Source of the DNA: JBKQVT01 sp963727245
GTDB lineage: Bacteria > Planctomycetota > Planctomycetia > Pirellulales > Thermoguttaceae
Reading direction: 5' to 3'
Assembly (NCBI GenBank): GCA_963727245.1
Contig: CAVSFO010000005.1
Coordinates: 558,001 to 622,000, forward strand
Length of the DNA: 64,000 nt
Part shown: piece by piece, positions 56,459 to 64,000 of the stretch
Numbering within the stretch: the stretch's first letter is position 1
Layout of the letters: every line of letters starts with the position of its first letter
Notes under the pieces: generated by a model
Seen by the model: the letters and a program-made list of their open reading frames with translations, nothing else
Databases searched by the model: none
What the model was told of the DNA's origin: nothing
Translations under genes and position numbers: made by a program

Positions 56459-57388
56459 TTAATCCAGGCCGCCGAGGAAGTTCTCGATGTCCGCCAGCTC
56501 GGGCTCGGGTGGACTGGCATGTTTTGCCTTGGGCCCGGCGGGCTTCGGCTCCGCCAACTCCGGCTCGGCCAGCACCTCCGGTTCCGGCTCGGCTTCGGCC
56601 AACTCGGGCTCGGCCAGCAGCTCCGGCTCGGCCGGTACGTCCGGCACGGTACCGCCTTCGACCTTAGCGGGGACCTGCACGCGGTCGACGGCCTCGGGTT
56701 GATCGATGGCCTCGGGGTGGTCGAGGATCCGGGGTTCATCGTCCGCCGCCTCCTCGACAGGTTTAGGGGCATCGGTGGCTGCCGGCTTGGCCGGCTGCTT
56801 CTTGGGCACGGCGGGAGGCGGCTTTTTTTTGACGGGCGGCGGCACGCTTGGCGGCATCGCCGCCTCCGCCTCTTCCTCGTCGACGTTGTCCTCGGCTACT
56901 GCCGCCGGGGCCGGCTCGGCCTGAGCGAGTTCTTCCTCGAAGTACGTTTCAAACGCCAGATCGTCGGCGTCGCCCGCCGCTTCGGCCGGCGCCGCCTCTT
57001 CCCCCTCGTCGGCCGCCATGAACTCGAGTTCTTCCTGCTCCCCACCCCGGCCCGGCTCCTCTTTGAATTGCACCGGCGGCGCCTCTTCCGGATCGCCGTC
57101 GTACTGGTAGTCGGTGCGGAAAGTGAGCGGACCGACGGTGAACTCCGTCCCCGGAAGCAAGGGGGCCACGGCGATCCGCTGCCCCTGCAAAAAAGTCCCA
57201 TTCGTCGAGCCCAGATCGCGGACCATCAACAGCCCCTGCTCCTCGAACAGGACGCAATGCTGGCGGCTGACCATGGGATGGGCGATGGTCAGACCGGCCT
57301 CCCGGCCGCGGCCGATGATCGTCGGCAGTTTCAGGTCGACGATCGGCTTGCTGGCCTTGCCGACGATGACGATGAGTTTGGCGTCCAT
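56459..57388 (-). CDS. FHA-domain protein with long acidic/proline-rich tail
   Basis: 309 residues. Residues 1-~95 form a forkhead-associated domain that binds phosphothreonine: 'TIIGRGREAGLTIAHPMVSR' (G-R, S-R), 'QHCVLFEEQGLLMVRDLGST' and 'NGTFLQGQRI' (the S/T-N-G motif). The rest is disordered and very rich in Glu, Pro and Ala, with repeats such as 'EPELLAEPELAEAEPEPEVL' and a Lys/Pro block 'VKKKPPPAVPKKQPAKPAAT'. It probably docks onto phosphorylated proteins of Ser/Thr kinase signalling, which is abundant in planctomycetes. The kinase is not in the window. Confidence 0.9.
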   Translation of the reverse strand: MDAKLIVIVGKASKPIVDLKLPTIIGRGREAGLTIAHPMVSRQHCVLFEEQGLLMVRDLGSTNGTFLQGQRIAVAPLLPGTEFTVGPLTFRTDYQYDGDPEEAPPVQFKEEPGRGGEQEELEFMAADEGEEAAPAEAAGDADDLAFETYFEEELAQAEPAPAAVAEDNVDEEEAEAAMPPSVPPPVKKKPPPAVPKKQPAKPAATDAPKPVEEAADDEPRILDHPEAIDQPEAVDRVQVPAKVEGGTVPDVPAEPELLAEPELAEAEPEPEVLAEPELAEPKPAGPKAKHASPPEPELADIENFLGGLD

Positions 57389-57663
57389 GGACTACTTGCG
57401 GGCCAGGTAAGGCAGAGACGCGGCAGACAACCACCCCAGATACATGCCTTCATCCTAATCGCCGGCCCCAGGGACCGCAACAACCGGGACTTGATCGGCG
57501 GCATGTTAATCTGGCGGGAATGTGGGCCGCAGCGAGGCTGTAGTAGTCCGCCAACCTCTTCGCCACCTGGGATAGCAGCCAAATTCGCGTTTTCGTGGCC
57601 CAAAGAGGGGGTTATGGAGCACCTCCGCCGGCCAATTTGTTCGTCCGGCGGCTTCAATTGCCC
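57389..57663. other. intergenic region upstream of the tRNA-Gly promoter
   Basis: About 275 bp with no supported gene, repeat or RNA. It should hold the FHA gene promoter on the minus strand. Confidence 0.4.
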
Positions 57664-57691
57664 TTGAAAGCGATTCTGGGGACTCTATAAT
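57664..57691 (+). promoter_or_regulatory. promoter of tRNA-Gly and possibly tig
   Basis: TTGAAA (57664-57669), 16-bp spacer, perfect TATAAT (57686-57691), ~90 bp upstream of tRNA-Gly. No terminator is seen between tRNA-Gly and tig, so read-through into tig is likely. Confidence 0.75.
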
Positions 57692-57779
57692 TGCGGGATT
57701 CCGCCTGACCCGTGACCTCTGCGCAAGCGGGCGACCGCAGGGGGCAGAGGAGGGCCATGGGGTTGGTGGAGTACGGAGT

Positions 57780-57852
57780 GCGGGTGTAGCTCAGTTGGTA
57801 GAGCACGACGTTGCCAACGTCGTTGTCGTGGGTTCGAATCCCATCACCCGCT
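57780..57852 (+). tRNA. tRNA-Gly (anticodon GCC)
   Basis: A 73-nt cloverleaf. Acceptor GCGGGTG pairs with CACCCGC; D-arm GCTCAGTTGGTAGAGC; anticodon stem CGACG/CGTCG with loop TTGCCAA giving GCC; T-loop GGTTCGAATCC; discriminator U, as in bacterial tRNA-Gly. CCA is not encoded. Confidence 0.97.
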
Positions 57853-57892
57853 TTTACCTTTTCCCGGTGCGTTTAGTTCACGGCAGGCCATC

Positions 57893-59474
57893 ATGTCCGA
57901 CATCCAGAAGCGGGATTCTGAAGACGATCTTGAAAACCCGGAAGAGCGGGCCGGCGCCGGGCGACGACTCTGCCCAGGAGGGCGCCGAGGAGGCTGCCGG
58001 GGAGGCCGTCGACGAAGCCGTCGAGGAGAAGCCGAAGCTGCACTTGGAGGTGAAGATCGATCCGCGCAGCGCCTGCGAACGGCACATCACGGTGGCCGTT
58101 GCCCGCGAAGACATCGATCGTTACTTCGACAAGGAGTACAGCGAGTTGATGCCCACGGCGCAGGTGCCGGGATTTCGTCCCGGCCATGCCCCGCGGAAGC
58201 TCATCGAGCATCGTTTTCACAAGGACGTGGCCCAGCGGGTGAAGAGCGCGCTGTTGATGGACAGTCTCACGCAGATCCACGAGGAGCAGGACCTTTCGGC
58301 GATCAGCGAGCCGGACATCGACTTGGACAGCGTGGAAGTGCCCGAGCAAGGGCCTCTGTGCTTCGAGTTCGACCTGGAAGTGCGGCCCGAGTTCGCCTTG
58401 CCCAAGTGGAAGGGGTTGAAGATCGAGAAGCCGGTCCACGACTTCACGCCCCAGGACGTGGAGGAAGCCTTGCAGAGGCTGCTGGCCAATCGCGGGCGCT
58501 TGGTGCCCTATGCGGGGCCGGCCGAGGCGGGCGATTATGTCTCGGCCAACCTGCGTTTCGAGCACCAGGGGCAGGTGTTGGCCAGCGCGCCGGAAGAGGT
58601 CATTCGCATCCGCCCCACCCTCAGCTTCCGCGACGGCCAGATCGAGGGCTTCGACACGCTGATGGCGGGCGTCCGCGCCGGCGAGACCCGGCAGACCGAG
58701 GCCCAGCTCAGCCCGGACGCCCCCAACGCCGCCTTGCAAGGGCAGCGCGTGGCGGCCATCTTCGAGGTCCTCGAAGTCAAGCGGCTGGAGAAGCCGGAGC
58801 TGACGCCCGAACTGCTCGACGAGTTGGGCGGTTTCGAGCTGGAGGCCGACCTCCGCGACGCCATCAAGGACGCCTTGCAGCGGCAACTGGAGTATCAGCA
58901 GCGGCAGCGGGCCCGCCAGCAGATCACCGCCGCCCTCACCGTGGCCGCCGGCTGGGACCTGCCGCCGGGGTTGTTGCAGCGGCAGAGCCAGCGGGAATTG
59001 CAGCGCGCGGTCCTGGAGTTGCAACGCAGCGGTTTCAGCGAGGACGAGATCCGCACCCATGAGAACGTGCTGCGGCAGAACAGCCGCGCCTCCACCGCCC
59101 ATGCCCTGAAAGAGCATTTCATCCTGGAGCGGATCGCCGAAGACCAGGAGATCGACGCCGGCGAGGACGATTACGCGGCCGAGATCAAGTTGATTGCGGC
59201 GCAGAGCGGCGAGTCGCCGCGGCGGGTGCGGGCGAAGCTGGAGAAGGGCGGCTCCATGGACGTGCTCCGCAACCAGGTCATCGAGCGGAAGGTGATCGAC
59301 CTGATCCTGGAGAACGCCCAGTTCGAAGAAGTTCCTTACCAGCCGGAAACGACCGACGTGGAGGCCCTCGACCTGGCGGCCGGCGGCGCCGCGTCCGACA
59401 TTCCGGCCGCCAAGCCCGGCGGCGCCGAGGCGGCGGCCGGCGGCAGGCCGGGCCCGGTCCACGGCAGGGAGTAA
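57893..59474 (+). CDS. tig: trigger factor (one frame break near the start)
   Basis: Ribosome-bound chaperone, ~525 residues with a longer N-terminal acidic extension and C-terminal Ala/Gly-rich tail than E. coli Tig. The ribosome-binding signature is 'TAQVPGFRPGHAPRKLIEHR' (G-F-R-x-G-x-x-P) near residue 95; the PPIase-like domain follows ('GPAEAGDYVSANLRFEHQGQ', 'FRDGQIEGFDTLMAGVRAGE') and then the helical arms ('QLEYQQRQRARQQITAALTV'). One base is gained between ~57925 and 57965, moving the frame after 'DDLENPEE'. First gene of tig-clpP1-clpP2. Confidence 0.92.
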
Positions 59475-59514
59475 ACGCCGGAGCCCTTGCGCTTCGCCGA
59501 GATGGATCCGATTC

Positions 59515-60132
59515 ATGACAAGATTTTTCCCCGCCGAGAACAGCATGTCCTATCGCGATTATCAACGGCAGCGGCAGTTGACCTTGGGCGATCTGTTGCT
59601 GGAGAATCGCATCATCCTCCTGCAAGGCGAGATCCACGACGGCAACGCCAACGAGCTGGTGATGAAGCTCTTGTACTTGCAGAGCGAGAACCGCCGCAAG
59701 GACATCCATTTCTACGTCAATTCGCCCGGCGGCAGCGTCAGCGCCACCCTGGCCGTCTACGACACCATGCAGATCCTCACTTGCCCGGTGGCGACCTACT
59801 GCGTGGGGCTGGCGGCCAGCGGCGGGGCCGTCCTGCTGGCCGGCGGCAGCAAGGGCAAACGCTTCGCCCTGCCGCACGCCAAGATCATGCTGCACCAGCC
59901 CTACGGGCAGGTCGGCGGCCAGGTCTCCGACATCGAAATCCAGGCCGACGAAATCCTTAAGACCCGCGACGTGCTCAACCATATCCTGGCCGGCCACACC
60001 GGCCAGTCGATCGAGCGGATCGCCAAGGACACCGACCGCGACTTCTACATGAGCGCCGAAGAGGCCAAGCAGTACGGCGTGGTCGACGACATCCTCACCA
60101 AGCAGCCCGTCGCCGGCGACGATGAAGAATGA
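59515..60132 (+). CDS. clpP1: ATP-dependent Clp protease proteolytic subunit ClpP, copy 1
   Basis: 205 residues (195 if ATG 59545 is used). 'LLLENRIILLQGEIHDGNAN', 'LLYLQSENRRKDIHFYVNSP', 'GGSVSATLAVYDTMQILTCP', the Ser site 'YCVGLAASGGAVLLAGGSKG' (AASGGA instead of the usual AASMGA), the His site 'HAKIMLHQPYGQVGGQVSDI' and 'IAKDTDRDFYMSAEEAKQYG'. Subunits probably mix with the second ClpP into hetero-oligomers, as known for two-ClpP bacteria. The end overlaps clpP2 by 11 bp. Confidence 0.94.
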   Translation: MTRFFPAENSMSYRDYQRQRQLTLGDLLLENRIILLQGEIHDGNANELVMKLLYLQSENRRKDIHFYVNSPGGSVSATLAVYDTMQILTCPVATYCVGLAASGGAVLLAGGSKGKRFALPHAKIMLHQPYGQVGGQVSDIEIQADEILKTRDVLNHILAGHTGQSIERIAKDTDRDFYMSAEEAKQYGVVDDILTKQPVAGDDEE

Positions 60133-60760
60133 GAACTTTCCAGAACATCATTTAGGCTACCCCATGTCGTTGATTCCTTACGTTATCGAGAAGAGCGGCC
60201 GCGAAGAGCGGGCGATGGACATCTACAGCCGCCTGCTGCGGGACCGCATCATTTTCCTCGGCACCGCCGTCAACGATGACGTGGCCAACGCGGTGGTCGC
60301 CCAGTTGCTCTTCCTGCAATCGGAAGATGCCCAGCGCGACGTGCACCTCTACATCAATTCGCCGGGGGGCAGCATCAGCGCGGGCCTGGCGGTCTACGAC
60401 ACCATGCAGTTCATCAACTGCGAGGTGGCCACCTATTGCGTGGGACAGTGCGCGTCCATGGGCGCCGTGCTGCTGGCCGCCGGCGCGGCGGGCAAACGCC
60501 GCGCGCTGCCCAATTCCCGCATCATGATCCACCAGCCCATGGCCGGCATGGAAGGCACCGCCGAAGACATCATGATCCACGCCAAGGAATTCGTGAAGGT
60601 CAAGGAACGCCTCAACCGCATCCTCATTAAACACACCGGCCATCCGCTGGAGAAAATCGAAAAAGACACCGATCGCGACCGCTTCATGTCGGCCGAGGAG
60701 GCCCTCGAATACGGGTTGATCGACCAGGTCATCGAGCACATCGAGCAGCCGCCAAAGTAG
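60122..60760 (+). CDS. clpP2: ATP-dependent Clp protease proteolytic subunit ClpP, copy 2
   Basis: 212 residues; the start may be ATG 60122, overlapping clpP1, or ATG 60164 (MSLIPYVIEK), the usual ClpP start. Seen: 'IPYVIEKSGREERAMDIYSR', 'LLRDRIIFLGTAVNDDVANA', 'VHLYINSPGGSISAGLAVYD', canonical Ser site 'YCVGQCASMGAVLLAAGAAG', His site 'SRIMIHQPMAGMEGTAEDIM' and 'IEKDTDRDRFMSAEEALEYG'. This is the more canonical of the two. clpX is not next to it; a lipoprotein gene follows. Confidence 0.95.
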   Translation: MKNENFPEHHLGYPMSLIPYVIEKSGREERAMDIYSRLLRDRIIFLGTAVNDDVANAVVAQLLFLQSEDAQRDVHLYINSPGGSISAGLAVYDTMQFINCEVATYCVGQCASMGAVLLAAGAAGKRRALPNSRIMIHQPMAGMEGTAEDIMIHAKEFVKVKERLNRILIKHTGHPLEKIEKDTDRDRFMSAEEALEYGLIDQVIEHIEQPPK

Positions 60761-60890
60761 GTCTACCCCTTTTCCCGTCCCTTTCCGTTCACCGTCTTTT
60801 CGCTGGTTTTTCGAGCACTGCTTGCCAGGGGGGTGGAAACGCCCAAAGCGCGTTTTCCAAGGATGGAACCCCATGCGCGCGAGGTCAAAC

Positions 60891-61877
60891 ATGAAAACCT
60901 GGCAGATTGCCGTCGTGGGACTGGTCGGGCTGGCCGTGGCCGGCTGCCAGACCGATCCGAACATCGCCCTCTTGGAACAGGAGAACCGCAAGCAGCAAGA
61001 CGAGATCTACCAGCTCCGCGGTCAACTGGAGGACTGCCAAGACGCCTTGCAGGCCACTCGCTGCCAGGGCCCGCCGCGCACCGCGCCGCCGTCGGGGCCC
61101 TCGGCCGGGCCCGCGCAGGCGACCGTGCCGGAAACACCGCCCGCCCCGACCGGTGAAAGCGGGCCGTCCGTCGATGTTGGCCACGAAGTGTCTCCGGAGC
61201 AGCTTCCCGAGCCCTACCAAAAGCACGAGGGGCCGCAAAACTCGCCGCCCCCGCCACCCAAGGAGCCGGCCGTACCCAAGTCCAACGCCCCAGCCTGGAA
61301 CCAATCGACGCAGGTCTCGGCCGTCGACAGCGCCCGCGTCGCGCAGATCACGCTCAACCGGGCCTTGACCGCCGGTTACGCGGCGGCCGGTTCCCCGGGC
61401 CAGGAAGGGGTGACGGTCGTCATCGAGCCCCGCGACGCCTGGGGCCGGCTCCTGGCTGCCCCCGGCGACGTCCAGGTGGTTGCCCTCGATCCGGCCCAGG
61501 CGGGCCAAGAGGCCCGCGTGGCGCGTTGGGATGTCACCGCGGCCGAGACCTCCACGCGGCTGAGCGACGGCCCCGACGGCGGCATCCACTTGAACCTCCC
61601 TTGGCCGGATCGGCCCCCGGCGCATAACAAGCTCCATCTCTTCGTCCGCTACTTGACCAGCGACGGCCGCAAGCTGGAAGCCGACGGCCTGGTGGAAGTG
61701 GCCTCGCCGGCCGATCGCACGGCCGGCTGGATGCCTGCACGCCGCAGCGTCGCCGAGCGCTCTGATGCGGCCGAGATTCCGACCGGGCGGCTGCCCGAGG
61801 GGCCGTCGCTGCGGACGGCCAGCGGACTCTCCGACCCGGGTCCGCCGCCTCCGGTGTGGTCGCCCGAGCGGCTGTAA
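60891..61877 (+). CDS. lipoprotein of unknown function with coiled coil and Pro-rich linker
   Basis: 328 residues. Lipoprotein signal 'IAVVGLVGLAVAGCQTDPNI' with lipobox Cys19. Residues ~25-55 ('LEQENRKQQDEIYQLRGQLE') form a short coiled coil. A Pro-rich linker (~60-140) follows, then a beta-rich domain: 'QITLNRALTAGYAAAGSPGQ', 'VTVVIEPRDAWGRLLAAPGD', 'VQVVALDPAQAGQEARVARW', 'LHLFVRYLTSDGRKLEADGL'. No known family. It is likely anchored at the outer membrane. The start has an AGGTCAA-like upstream site only. Confidence 0.7.
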   Translation: MKTWQIAVVGLVGLAVAGCQTDPNIALLEQENRKQQDEIYQLRGQLEDCQDALQATRCQGPPRTAPPSGPSAGPAQATVPETPPAPTGESGPSVDVGHEVSPEQLPEPYQKHEGPQNSPPPPPKEPAVPKSNAPAWNQSTQVSAVDSARVAQITLNRALTAGYAAAGSPGQEGVTVVIEPRDAWGRLLAAPGDVQVVALDPAQAGQEARVARWDVTAAETSTRLSDGPDGGIHLNLPWPDRPPAHNKLHLFVRYLTSDGRKLEADGLVEVASPADRTAGWMPARRSVAERSDAAEIPTGRLPEGPSLRTASGLSDPGPPPPVWSPERL

Positions 61878-61972
61878 GAGCACTCAACCCGATTTCCGCT
61901 TTCGCACCCACCCGCTTGAGGAAACTCCGGCGGCACATAATAATACGGCTAGACCGGAGTTGGAGCGGGGCC

Positions 61973-62275
61973 ATGCGCGAGAATAAAATTCACCTGCCGA
62001 AAGAGGAGATCGCCGAGTTTTGCCGGCGGAGCCGGGTGCGCAAGTTGTCGTTGTTCGGCTCGGTGTTGCGCGACGACTTCCGCGACGACAGCGACATCGA
62101 CGTGCTCGTCGAGTTCGAGCCCGGCACGCGCATCGGTCTGAAGTTCTTTGCCATGCAGGACGAGCTTTCGGCAATCTTCGGGCGGAAGGTCGATTTGAAC
62201 ACGCCGGGATTCTTGGGCAAGCATTTCCGCGACCAGGTCCTGAGCGAGGCGGAGGTGCAATATGACGCGACATGA
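61973..62275 (+). CDS. mntA: MntA-type nucleotidyltransferase (antitoxin)
   Basis: 100 residues. The minimal nucleotidyltransferase motif is 'LSLFGSVLRDDFRDDSDIDV' continuing 'LVEFEPG': G-S-x10-D-x-D with the two catalytic aspartates. MntA polyadenylates the HepT RNase toxin on tyrosine and so inactivates it. The stop overlaps the hepT start by 14 bp, typical of the pair. Confidence 0.92.
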   Translation: MRENKIHLPKEEIAEFCRRSRVRKLSLFGSVLRDDFRDDSDIDVLVEFEPGTRIGLKFFAMQDELSAIFGRKVDLNTPGFLGKHFRDQVLSEAEVQYDAT

Positions 62276-62639
62276 CGACGCCGCACGCCTGCGCCACATG
62301 CTCGATCACGCCCGCGAGGCGGTGCAGTTGGTCCAGCCGCGGACCCGGGCCGACCTGGATGCCGACCGCTCACTCAATCTGGCGGTGACGCGCCTCCTGG
62401 AAATTGTCGGTGAAGCGGCGGCGAGGGTTACTTCGACGACTCGTGATCGCTATCCGCAGGTTCCATGGTCGTCGATTGCCGGGCTGCGTAACCGCCTCAT
62501 CCACGGTTACGATGAGGTCGATTTTGACATTCTTTGGGATGTGGTTCGCTACGACCTGCCGGCACTGATCGTGGAACTGGAGAAGATCCCGCCATTGGAT
62601 CTCGGCGGCGGCAGCGGCAACGAAGCATCGACCGCATAG
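62262..62639 (+). CDS. hepT: HepT-type HEPN ribonuclease toxin
   Basis: 125 residues. All-helical HEPN domain (DUF86) with the catalytic R-x4-H-x-Y motif in 'IAGLRNRLIHGYDEVDFDIL' (near residue 80-90) and the helix 'LAVTRLLEIVGEAAARVTST'. HEPN RNase toxins cleave RNA, several of them tRNA ends; the tyrosine of the motif is the site modified by MntA. Intact, so the module is probably active. Confidence 0.92.
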   Translation: MTRHDDAARLRHMLDHAREAVQLVQPRTRADLDADRSLNLAVTRLLEIVGEAAARVTSTTRDRYPQVPWSSIAGLRNRLIHGYDEVDFDILWDVVRYDLPALIVELEKIPPLDLGGGSGNEASTA

Positions 62640-62675
62640 CCGATTGGCCGGCTCGCAGCCGCGCCCGGTGCCGAC

Positions 62676-63708
62676 CTACACCGGTTTCACGGTGGTGACC
62701 CAGAGGAAGGGCTTATTGGCCTCGTCGACGCGGAGCTCGAACTTCAGCCCCGCTTTGAAGAGCAACTTGCGCAACGCCAGGCTGCAGTTCGATCGGCCCG
62801 GGGGCATCGAGACCAGCGCCTTGGCCGGGTCGATGCCGTGCCGGGCCATGGCGTTGTAGTCCATGAGCACCGGCACCTTCAGCCGCGCACGATGGCGGCC
62901 AGTGCCTTGGCCGCCGGCACGTTCTGCACGTTGACGGGAAGGAAGTCGTACAGCGCCGGCAAGGCGTCGGCCGGCCTCTCCACCGGCCAGCCGATGGGCC
63001 AGACCTCCTGGTCCAACTTGGCCTTGGCGACCGCGCAGGCGAGCCCCTGCGGGGTCTGCCGCGGCACCATGCAATAGCCCAGCGGGCGCAAGATGGAGGC
63101 CAGCGCGGTGCCGCAGGACAGCCCGGACAGATCCTCGGCGATCTTGTCGTCCTCGGCTGCGGGCAGGCTGCCCGTCACGCGAATCGGCAACTTCAGATTG
63201 CGGCCGATGCGCTCCACGGCATCGCCGGGCAACATGCCCCGGGTGGAAAATCCCACCGGCTTGGCCAGGTCGGCGCGGACCTGCGCCATCTGCTTGCCGG
63301 TCAGCCCGAACGCCGAGGGGGCCTCGCGACGGTTGGGCGGGCCGTTCTCGGCAATATCGTCCAGCCAATGGGCCAACTGGGCCGCCTCGCTCCGCTTGAA
63401 GCGCGCCCCGGCACGACCAGCTCGTTGCCGGTGATCATGCCGGTGACCACGTAGACGGGGCTGTCCGCCGTGCCGCCGACGTCGATCTTCACCTCGTCGC
63501 CCGGCTGCAGCGAGTGGAAACGCAGGTTCTTCACGCCGGCGTGGCTGAGCACCTGCATCCACTGCTGGAAGTCCAACGGCGCGCCGCTGCGGGCCTCGCC
63601 CAGCACTTCCAATTCGACCCGCCCGGCCGCCCATAAGGGCGAGGCGGTAAGCGACAGGCACGCGGCCATCGCAGTAAAGAGAACGTAGCGGTGCATTGCC
63701 GGCGTCAT
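62676..63708 (-). CDS. exported protein of unknown function (two frame breaks)
   Basis: About 340 residues. Signal peptide 'YVLFTAMAACLSLTASPLWA'. The mature part begins 'GRVELEVLGEARSGAPLDFQ' and 'QWMQVLSHAGVKNLRFHSLQ', and ends 'NCSLALRKLLFKAGLKFELR' then 'VDEANKPFLWVTTVKPV'. The last block resembles the secretin/STN-type repeats of planctomycete exported proteins ('LREALRLLLKPLGL.Y...DG.L.IT'), but this is weak. Breaks near 63412 and 62880 split the frame. The start is at 63708 or 63726. Convergent with hepT. Confidence 0.62.
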
Positions 63709-63727
63709 GGCGACCTCCACGGACAAG

Positions 63728-63920
63728 AGGGGACTGTCCCGATTTTCGCGGCGCGGGTGGCCCCGATAGCTTTGCTATCGGGGTGCCGCAGGCACAAGAG
63801 GCGTTCGTAGCCTGCTGAAGCTCCTCTTGCGGCTTCGCCGCCCCGATAGCAGAGCTATCGGGGCCACCCGCGTTACCGTACAAACAGGCATCCTCGCCGC
63901 GAAAATGGGACTGTCCCCCT
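63728..63920. repeat. family 1 palindrome split by a family 2 element (nested repeats)
   Basis: The left half GGGGACTGTCCCGATTTTCG (63728-63748) and right half CGCGAAAATGGGACTGTCCCC (63899-63919) are complementary family 1 arms, usually a few bases apart. Here a complete ~119-bp family 2 element (63753-63871) plus ~25 bp separates them. Confidence 0.88.
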
Positions 63921-64000
63921 TGCGCTGCTCGGGTGCCGGCTGGGGCGTAAGCGGTTACGTCCCCGCCTATGGGGATTATAGCACGCCGGGCTGCACGGCA
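63921..64000. other. window end, with one further small palindrome
   Basis: GGGGCGTAA-GCGG-TTACGTCCCC (63942-63964) is another short palindrome. No gene is seen to the window end. Confidence 0.5.

Overview
The window looks like a chromosome segment of a high-GC planctomycete, probably from or near the Pirellulales. This is inferred from gene content: the small 'QYTLRTLF' membrane protein, SpoVG with a zinc-ribbon insert, KDO synthesis, a very large PstC/PstA pair, a prepilin-type protein, two adjacent clpP genes after tig, and many exported proteins of no known family. There is no 16S rRNA here, so the assignment is indirect. Most genes from 1 to 31.6 kb lie on the minus strand; from 32 kb the strands are mixed.

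Layout. 0-5 kb: 3' end of a glycoside hydrolase-like gene, tmRNA (ssrA), kdsB, and a two-gene restriction-modification unit. 5-12.3 kb: DUF2442, DUF1638, a two-component system, a B12-binding radical SAM protein, an exported low-complexity protein and a polysaccharide export lipoprotein. 12.5-18.3 kb: pyruvate dehydrogenase complex (aceE, aceF, lpd) with an orphan ParD-like gene between aceE and aceF. 18.4-24.7 kb: a lipoprotein, an Hsp70-like protein, zinc-ribbon SpoVG and ispE. 25-31.6 kb: DedA, ilvE, lolD/lolC, lysS and an exported protein. 31.8-33.5 kb: tRNA-Ala, then an XRE regulator-Fic module with its own promoter and operator. 33.8-44.8 kb: sppA, a sugar phosphate isomerase, a HEAT-repeat protein, an MtfA-TPR fusion, an SGNH hydrolase, a prepilin-like protein, a YqeG-type phosphatase and a GHMP kinase. 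44.8-51.9 kb: a phosphate module (phoB-like regulator, pstS, pstC, pstA, pstB) with two candidate Pho boxes. 52.3-57.4 kb: carA, hcp and a divergent CRP/FNR regulator sharing an FNR-type box, and an FHA protein. 57.7-62.6 kb: tRNA-Gly, tig, clpP1, clpP2, a lipoprotein and an MntA-HepT toxin-antitoxin pair.

The most unusual feature is a dense, layered population of short palindromic repeats. At least six families sit between genes, inside each other and inside coding regions. One about 120 bp long is read in frame within the Hsp70-like gene; others form part of the AceF linker, a prepilin leader and the C-terminus of a GHMP kinase. One is flanked by a 22-bp duplication at the pstC/pstA junction. 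Separate arrays with a 7-bp period recur at gene ends.

About 20 genes carry one or more single-base frame breaks, even essential ones (lysS, aceE, carA, tig, lolC). Most are one-base insertions or deletions, often in short homopolymer runs. They are best read as uncorrected sequencing errors, and such genes are annotated as single CDSs spanning the breaks.
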